Origin: Gossypium raimondii
Lineage: Eukaryota > Streptophyta > Magnoliopsida > Malvales > Malvaceae
Direction: 5' to 3'
Assembly (NCBI RefSeq): GCF_025698545.1
Contig: NC_068567.1
Span: 6,944,001 to 7,008,000, forward strand
DNA length: 64,000 bases
The stretch's first letter is position 1. The number at the start of each line of letters is the position of its first letter. The position numbers and the translations under genes are program-made. This document shows, in pieces, positions 56,597 to 64,000 of this stretch. The notes beneath the pieces are model-generated. The model worked only from the letters and a program-made list of their open reading frames with translations, had not been told where the DNA came from and ran no database searches.

Positions 56597-57604
56597 TTGG
56601 GAGATGAAGTGGCTAGTTATTGCATTGGTCTTTTAAACGATGAGTTTCTTATAAATCTTATTAATCATACGCATATTGTCTTAATTCCAAAAGTTAAGAG
56701 TCCTCGCAGCATACTAAATTTTTGCCCTATAAGCCTTTGTAACGTATTGTATAAGATTGCTTCAAAGGCTTTGGTGAATAGGTTTCAAGAAGTTCTTCGG
56801 TTTTGCATTGATGAGGCACAAAGCGCATTTGTGCCGGGGCGTCTTACTTCTGATAATATTGTGGCAGCTTATGAGATTCTCCATTCCATAAAAAATAGAA
56901 GATTTGGTAAAGAAGGGTTGTTTGCTCTCAAGTTGGATATGAGCAAGGCGTACAACTGTATTGAGTGGCGGCTCATTGAAAAGATGTTATTGAAAATGGG
57001 TTTCTCTGTCAATTGGGTGGAACGGATTATGTGGTTCATCACGTCAGTTACTTACTCAGTTGTGGTTAATGGGAGGGTGGGAGATAAGTTTCCGCCATCT
57101 CGGGATCTTCGATAGGGAGATCCTTTGAGTCCATATCTGTTCTTAGTTTGTGGTGAGGGCCTTTCGGCTTTGCTTAGGTTGGCAGAAAGTAGTGGTGCGA
57201 TAAAAGGAGCAAGGGTGATGAGAGGGCCCTTGAGGGTTACTCATTTATTGTTTTCAGACGATAGTCTCATTTTTGGGGATGCCACGGCAATGAAAGCATT
57301 GAATGTCTTGAAGGTGCTTCAATCATATGCCAAGTGTTCTGGTCAACTGGTCAATTTTGAAAAATCTAGAGTTTTCTTTAGTTCAAATGTAGACATGAGG
57401 AATCAGTTGGATGTGGAGAGAATTTTGGGGGTTCACCATGCTGATAATTGGGAGAAATACTTGGGTTTACCTTGTATGGTTGGTCGAAACAAGAAGTGGG
57501 CTTTTGCTAGCCTAAGAGATAAAATTCAAAGTCAGATATCTTCTTGGAGTGCGAGGCTGTTATCTATGGGTAGCAAGGAGGTTTTCATCAAATCCATTCT
57601 CTAA
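56597..57604 (+). pseudogene. LINE reverse transcriptase
   Basis: The first frame (56597-57115) contains HIVLIPKVKSPRSILNFCPI, NRFQEVLRFCIDEAQSAFVPGR and the catalytic-region ALKLDMSKAYNCIEW. A TAG at 57113-57115 replaces the Gln of the usual RQGDPLSPYLF motif; the frame then continues in phase. The second part carries the catalytic FSDDSLIF motif and GQLVNFEKSRVFFS, and ends at TAA 57602-57604. It is typical of the plant L1 clade. Confidence 0.9.
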
Positions 57605-59277
57605 GCAATTCCAACATACGCTATGATGGTTTTTTTTGTAGCCAAGAACTTACTGAAAATAAATTGAAGTTATTCTAGCTAAGTTTTGGTGGCAGAAGGC
57701 GGCTGACAAGAGATGCATCCATTGGTGTACTTGGTTATTTTTTAGTAATCTAAAGGATGATGGAGGGATGGGGTTTAGGGATCTTGCGAAGTTTAATGTA
57801 TCCATTGGTGTACTAGTGAAACAGGGGTGGAGAATTTTAATGCATCCTACATCGTTGATGGCACGTATTCTAAGGGCCAAGTACTTTCCTAATACAAGAT
57901 TTCTTAGTACTCAATTAGGTTCCAAACCATCACTCGTTTGGAGGAGCATATGAAGTGCCAGGAAATTAATTGAGATGGGGCTTAAATAGAATGTGGGGAC
58001 AGGTGAAAGCATTAATATTTGGGAGGACTGTTAGGTGCTAAGGTCTTTACCTGAAAGAGTTCAAACTTTTAGATCAGGTAATATTGAGAGGGTGTCTGAG
58101 CTTATTTTGCCAAATGGAATGTGTTCGAATCAAGATTTGATTGACTTGCTTTTTATAGCTGCTGATGCAATCCTCATTCATGGTATTCCTTTACCGTCTG
58201 TTCCTCAAGAGGATTGTCTCGTATAGGGCGATGAACGTTCGAGTATCTACTCTGTTCGTAGTGGTTATCGTTTATTACTCCAACAGCCGACTTCTTTATC
58301 ATCTAGGCATGAAGTTTTCAAGTAAATTTGGGCAACTAGGTGACCCCCGAAAATCAAAATAGCTTTGTGGAAATTTGTTCATGGTTTTGTAGCCACTAGA
58401 TCATACCTATACAATAAAAGAGTTGCAAATAACCCAAGTTGTCCGATGTGTAATGTTGATTATGAGACGATGAACCATGTGCTAAGATTTTGTGCTACAG
58501 CGAGAGATGTATGGTTAATGATGGGTTACCCATTGCATGTGGTTAGTGCTCAAATAAATTTACGTGAGTGGATTTCTTGGATATTGAAGATGCATCATAC
58601 AACAAAACATAATGAAATTTGTGTTACACAGTGGGCTATATGGTTTGCCTAGAATCGTATGGTGCATGAGGGAACAAACCAGAGTGTGGGTGAGATTGTT
58701 AGCTTCATTCGTTGCTATTGTGTGAAATTGGTCTCTGTGATCTCTACAAATAATGGTGTAGTTTCCGGCTTTCAAGTTCGGTGGTTTCGGCCACCTGCAG
58801 GGGTGGTCAAAATAAACGTTGATGCTGGGTTTAGATTAAATCAAAAGACGGCTGCAACAGGAGTTGTGATTCGAGATGAAAATGGGGAAATTTTGGGGCT
58901 TGTTGCAAAATCGCTTACCCTGTTCTTTTAGTCTTTGCAGCAGAAGCAGTTGAGTGATACACGGGCTCCGATTTGCTAAAGAGTTGGGTTTTCTGTCAAT
59001 AATAGTTGAGGGAGATTCAAGATCGGTTATTAGGAAGATTAATAATCATGAATAGGATTTCTCGGATATAAGGGCTCTTACATGGTCCGCAAAAGAGATA
59101 GTGAAGGATTTTTAGGTCTGCGCCTTCCACTTCATTGGTAGATCTGGGAACAAAACAACGTATGCAATGGCACAAGAGGGATTAAATCAAGGCGAGGATG
59201 GCTATTGGGTAGAAGATGCTCCGACATTGGTAGAAGCAGTAGCTGCAGAAGACTGTCGTCTTCATGAGCCTCTATAG
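57605..59277 (+). pseudogene. LINE C-terminal region with RNase H (RVT_3 type)
   Basis: In broken frames one can read a zinc-finger-like domain (CPMCNVDYETMNHVLRFCATA, 58440-58505). An RNase H domain follows: VKINVDAGF with the first Asp, ATGVVIRDENGEILG, IIVEGDSRSVI and FHFIGRSGNKTTYAMAQEG. It ends at TAG near 59277. At least six stops or shifts interrupt it. Confidence 0.8.
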
Positions 59278-59308
59278 AACTGTTGGTTTTCTTCGAAGGG
59301 TTGTGAGG

Positions 59309-59579
59309 ATTTGCATTCTGATGATTCCATTTCTTGTTTGGTTGCTCTCTATCTAGTATTGTTAATGATCTTGTTTGAGCAATTGCAGGTTGGAATCCAC
59401 GATCGAGGATTCGCTTTTAGTGTTTTCCTTGTAACTGTTGATTCTTTTAATTGTTTTTCTTTGTTCCGTTCTTTAATAAAGAGGCCGACTTTTGAGTTAA
59501 GAAAAAAAAAACATCACTTGGCGCGAATAGGAAACCTTTAAAGTGTAAAGTTTTAACATTTACAATATTTAATTCCATT
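59309..59579 (+). repeat. LINE 3' end plus flank, source-like copy of 49247-49517
   Basis: Here the block is continuous with the LINE body and target duplication, so this is the original arrangement. A few single-base differences separate the two copies. Confidence 0.85.
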
Positions 59580-60159
59580 AATGTTGATTTATTAAAAATT
59601 TTATATGTTAATGAAAAAATTAGATTGTTAAAATATTAATAATAAAAAAAATTATGAAAAAAATATAAAATTATATATCAATATAAGTGGATTCTATGAT
59701 TTAAGCAACAAGTAAGGGGGTGGCTTAAGTAAAGTAAATGAGCCATAGGTTAGACCCACTTAACTCTAAAAGAACTAAACGGAAGCGCACGAGCCACTGA
59801 GCTAAGCTCACTTACGAACAGATTAGTTTTGGGCCAACAACAATCCCAACAGATTTACTAGTACAAACGATGTGTAATTAACAAATCCCCATTTTGATGG
59901 CGGAGAGAAAAAAAAAACTAATCCACATTTTCTGGCCGAGTGAAAAAACAACTGATCCTCATCTTAAGCTTAAACCTCTAATGAAGTTAAAATTACAATA
60001 AATGCCATTGCATAGACAGTGAAAAGAGTAAAGCTATTTCCTAAGCAGAATCTTGTTTATTTTTCAGAAAAGAAGAAAATCAAAAAACCATTTCGCTTGA
60101 GAGCAGTTCTTCAGTCTTCTTCAAGATTAAAAGTTTTCAGTCTCTGGAGATCGAAAACG
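59580..60159. other. Promoter and 5' UTR region of the ALDH22A1-type gene
   Basis: AT-rich up to about 59690. Positions 59700-59818 include a tRNA-like promoter on the minus strand (separate entry). The pyrimidine/adenine-rich stretch 60085-60159 is likely the 5' UTR of the aldehyde dehydrogenase gene. Confidence 0.45.
59700..59818 (-). mobile_element. Possible tRNA-derived SINE fragment
   Basis: The minus strand reads GTGAGCTTAGCTCAGTGG, an excellent Pol III A box, and about 45 bases later GGGTCTAACCT, a degenerate B box. It is not a functional tRNA cloverleaf. No tail or target duplication was identified. Confidence 0.3.
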
Positions 60160-63100
60160 ATGGCGTTTTGGTGGCCGATCATCGTTCTCGCCTTTGCTTA
60201 TGCGATCTGTCGTTTCTTGCTGATGCTCATTCCCCCGAATGTTCCTTCTATCGATGTCGATGCCTCAGATGGTACGTATACAGATACGGAAAACACGTAT
60301 AATTCGTTCTTCTTTGCTTATACGTATTTTTATACTTTTTGCAGCTGATAACTTTTTTTACTTTGAATTTGTTCAAACACAGTGTTGGATGACGGGAACC
60401 AAACGCAAGAAAACAGCTTCATTTACGTGAGTATTTCTTAGTTGATTATTTTATTTTATTTTTCCTTTTTTGAGTACTTTTTTTCAATTCAAACTTTAAA
60501 GACTCGGTTTGTTCAGTGATTTTTTTTCCTTTCCTTAAATGAGCTTAATGATTGTCGATTTAATGAAACAACTTAGCGAATCATTACAATGTGGTTTGGA
60601 TTCAAGCTTATTTTCCACTTATCTCAAATCAGAGTGTGATTTTTTAGTACTTACTTTTAGTGGAAAGAAATGAATCTAAGGTAAACCCAATTGAAATTGA
60701 TTTAGTAATCGACTTTAATTTTGCATGTAAAGTTAGAAATATAAATTGATTTAGTAATCTAGTTCCTTTTCTAGTGGAATGAGATTAATCATTATCGATT
60801 TAATGAAATAGCTTAACCAGCTATTACAATTTGGTTCAGATTCGAGCTTTCTGTTTCCAATTAAATCTTAAATCGAAGTATCGTTCCTTTTTTATTTATT
60901 AAATAAGAATATTTGCTTTTTCTGGAACGAAATGAAACTAAGGTAAATCCGATTGAAATCAAAATATTATTTGTGTAATAGAATAACTTTGTATATGATA
61001 ATCTTGTAGTTGAGTTCTATGATTCTAACATTATGTTTGATTGTAATTTTAACTGCTTGCCTCTTGGGTGAAAAAGGGATAAGCAAAAGAGCGTAGTTTT
61101 TGTTTATTTGAATCTCATTTGGAAATGCTGTGCAGATACCACCAAGGGGAAGGACGCAGCAATCAGACAGAAAAGTTCAATGCTATGAGCCAGCTACTAT
61201 GAAATATTTGGGCTTTTTCCCAGCATTGACACCTGCTGAGGTTAGTGATGTTCAGGATTACATTTTACCAGAATCACTAACGAAGGAGTATTTATATGTT
61301 CATTGTTAGACCCTAAATGGTTGACATTGTTATTTTATGCCAAAGCTTATGGGCACGTGTACATACATGTAGACTACAGACCACTTTTCTCTGTTCGATT
61401 GTTTGTGTGAATGAATGTATAATGTTTCTACTGCTCATTGTTATAACTGTCTTTATGGAATGAGTAGGTTGAGGAGCGTGTCACACAAGCCCGGAAAGCA
61501 CAGAAAATTTGGGCTAAAAGTAGTTTCAAGCAAAGGCGACAGTTTTTGCGGATTCTTTTAAAATATATTATTGAACACCAAGAACTTATATGCGAGTAAG
61601 GATTTTGTTCTTTATATGGGGAGTGTTTTTTTTAATATCATTTCCCTTTTCCTCAGATTAAAAACTTTATATTCTGCATTTTTCTTTAATTATTTTCTAT
61701 TTTCTGTTTATAAGAAAGTTGCATTTCTGCTGATTTTATTATATAGGCATTATTTGAATGCCTTTGTATGACATATTTTTTTGTTGTCTTACTAAAGAGT
61801 CTCTTCACGGGATACTGGGAAAACAATGGTTGATGCCTCTTTAGGAGAAATAATGACTACATGTGAGAAGATAACCTGGCTTCTTTCAGAGGGGGAAAAG
61901 TGGCTTAGGCCTGAATACCGGTAATTCCAGCTTTTTAATACTATTTCTCCTTTCTAGATATTCTTGGCTGTATCCAAAAGAAAGATTATCCATTATCACA
62001 TGCATCTTACTTTTTATCACTGAATTTGTCGACTGCACTCCATGGACCTTTATTTGCTAATGGAAAAACCAAGCAATTGTATGTTGCATGTATTTACTTT
62101 GTTGTACCATCAAAATTCTGTCAACAGGGCTCAGGCTTTTATTTCATAATCATTAAAAATGAATGCTTTTATATGATCTACAGCAGCATTATTGTCAATT
62201 ATTCTGAAAAACTAGCTTTTAAGTGGTGTACTTTTATTTTGGAATCGGTTACCAGTTTTTGCTATCAGTAAACTCTGCAATTCATGTCAACCTTCATTTG
62301 AACTTCTGCAGATCTTCTGGAAGATCAATGCTTCACAAGAAATCCAAAGTGGAATTTCACCCGCTTGGTGTAATTGGGGCTATTGTTTCATGGAATTACC
62401 CTTTTCATAATATTTTTAATCCAATGCTTGCAGCTGTGTTTTCAGGAAATGGTGTGGTAATTAAGGTACTTACTGATAGATCCTAATTTTTTAGTCTTCT
62501 ATTATCCTCTTATTCTTTATCTTTATCAGTTCTAGACTGCTCTCAGTTGTAATTTTGTGTCTAATCTTTAGAGACTGTTGCCTGATGCCCCAGCATCCTT
62601 GTCCCTGAAACTTGTCACTGCAATTTACAGTCAATTTTGGCATTTTATCATGATGCTGATTGAAAATTATGTGATTGTAAGTGTAGGTTTCTGAGCATGC
62701 AAGCTGGTCTGGATGTTTTTACTTTAGGATAATCCAAGCAGCTCTTGCTGCAGTTGGAGCTCCTGAAAATCTGGTTGAGGTAATTACAGGGTATGTAGTT
62801 ATCACAATTATTCTGGACTTACTATGCTCCTTTTATTTAGTAGAACATACTATGCTTTTGGTTTCTATTCATCCAATATTAATCGGGCTTCTCTTTCATA
62901 GCTTTGCTGAAACAGGAGAAGCACTGGTATCTTCTGTTGATAAAATCATATTTGTTGGATCACCAGGTGTGGGAAAGATGGTATGATCTCATGTGTGGCT
63001 CTGCTGTAATTCTCGATACTAATAAGATCTGATTTGTTCCGTTGAGAACTACTGCTCTTTACTATTAGCAAAGGAAAATAAAATACTTTCTATTTTCCTT

Positions 63101-64000
63101 TTCAGTTTTACCTTGATGGGACTGCTTTTATTGTTTTCATTGCAAATGGATTGAAATGTTTGCTTTTATTGCAGATAATGGCAAATGCTGCTGAGACCCT
63201 TATACCAGTTACACTTGAGCTCGGTGGGAAAGATGCCTTTATTGTGTGCGAAGACGTAGATATTCCACACGTATGAACCCTTTCGACCCTTTTCGATAAC
63301 TAACATGATTGAACATATCTATATTTTGATTGAGAGCTGAAGTTGCACCGACCAGTGCAGTTGAGAATCACTGTTTTCCATGAAATAGGTTGCCCAAGTT
63401 GCTGTCAGGGCCACTCTCCAATCAAGTGGGCAGAACTGTGCTGGAGCTGAGAGATTTTATGTTCACAGGGATATTTATAATTCATTTGTCAATCAAGTGA
63501 CTAAGATTGTGAAGTCTGTTTCAGCTGTAAGATTTTCTTTCTGATATGTCCTCTGCAAGCCAGTGTTATAGCTTGTTCTCTACAATGTTATGTTAATGAT
63601 AAATCTAAATATTTACCGGCTGTCCTTGGCCATTTGGTTGTTTGGTAAGTCTGTGGCAGATAAAGCATAGGTGGCAGTTTCAGCTTTCCATTAGGTCTAT
63701 AACTTGTGTACTTACTTGTGGAGTATAATTGCTGCACTAATTGTTGAACTGTTTAGGTATCGACATTCTGTGAGAAAAATTAGATTTCTGATGTTTGGAT
63801 ATCTTTTATAGGGCCCACCACTAGCTGCAAGATATGATATGGGTGCCATATGCTTGCAAGAGCATTCTGAGAAGCTTCAACACCTTGTAGATGATGCTGT
63901 AGACAAAGGAGCCGAAATTGTAGCTCGTGGAAGTTTCGGCCATTTAAGTGAAGGCGCAGTTGATCAATTTTTCCCCCCTACGGTGCTCAAAAATGTAAAC
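60160..64000 (+). CDS. ALDH22A1: Aldehyde dehydrogenase, ALDH22A1 type (5' eleven exons; runs off the window)
   Basis: This NAD(P)-dependent dehydrogenase oxidises aldehydes to acids; the plant ALDH22 family has one or few members and its physiological substrate is not settled. Exons: 60160-60271, 60383-60426, 61136-61240, 61468-61595, 61798-61920, 62312-62465, 62687-62790, 62902-62980, 63175-63270, 63389-63526, 63812-64000. All introns are GT-AG and phases join, giving 424 codons of a family usually near 590-600 residues. The N-terminus has a membrane anchor ([20 protein letters not shown]), implying membrane or secretory-pathway targeting. The cofactor fold shows SWNYPF and the glycine motif FVGSPGVGK (274-282). 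The general base is Glu298 in LELGGKD and the nucleophile Cys332 in [11 protein letters not shown]. No lesion was seen. Confidence 0.95.

Larger units (their letters stand above)
56536..59510 (+). mobile_element. 5'-truncated L1-type LINE with 12-bp target duplication
   Basis: ACATCACTTGGC occurs at 56524-56535 and again at 59511-59522, directly after a poly-A tract, so the insertion ends are well fixed. The body encodes the C-terminal part of ORF2: reverse transcriptase, a zinc-finger-like linker and a plant-type RNase H. ORF1 and the endonuclease are missing. Several stops and frameshifts show that it is inactive. Confidence 0.92.

Noticed and set aside
59700-59818. A second functional tRNA gene on the minus strand
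   Set aside because: The A box is good, but the B box is degenerate and no acceptor or anticodon stem can be paired.

Overview
This is nuclear DNA of a dicot plant. It has split genes with GT-AG introns, long AT-rich spacers, a nuclear-type tRNA-His and many nested transposable elements. The repeat families (LTRs starting TGTAACACCCC and TGTCGAAACCG, a 50-bp CCATGTCCCAGACATGG array, TCGAAT-rich small elements) look to me like those of cotton (Gossypium); that is recognition from memory and was not searched.

Gene layout. The left edge holds a probable minus-strand promoter of an off-window gene, a long-TIR MITE, SINE pieces and tRNA-His (2630-2701). Next come a small gene of unknown function (3079-3483, -), a GRAS transcription factor (6308-8134, -) and a six-exon INO80-complex subunit B gene (10534-12524, -). 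A lone PMEI/invertase-inhibitor gene lies at 22265-22873 (+). A universal stress protein gene at 41266-42761 (-) appears frameshifted. The right edge is the 5' two thirds of an ALDH22A1-type aldehyde dehydrogenase gene (60160-64000, +), with eleven exons visible.

Mobile DNA fills most of the rest. 13548-20168 is a decayed Copia element holding a hAT-like insertion. 24371-34826 is a Ty3/gypsy chromovirus with near-identical 2.8-kb LTRs, a perfect GCCCA target duplication and a multiply broken pol. 35805-38376 and 51973-54978 are solo LTRs. 49518-51847 is an LTR of a third family. 56536-59510 is a 5'-truncated L1-type LINE with a 12-bp target duplication. At least five elements have Mutator-like ends, and several have perfect 9-10 bp target duplications.

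The most interesting stretch is 42.6-47.7 kb. Here a Mutator-like element with ~300-bp inverted ends and a perfect 9-bp target duplication carries the first part of a CC-NBS-LRR resistance gene (a Pack-MULE). About 700 bases further on, a hAT-like element carries what looks like the 5' exons and start codon of a G-box-binding bZIP gene. These are two independent gene-fragment captures within 5 kb, both beside the damaged stress-protein gene. A second theme is that five unrelated LTRs here each contain a mid-LTR array of a short palindrome, each of a different sequence.
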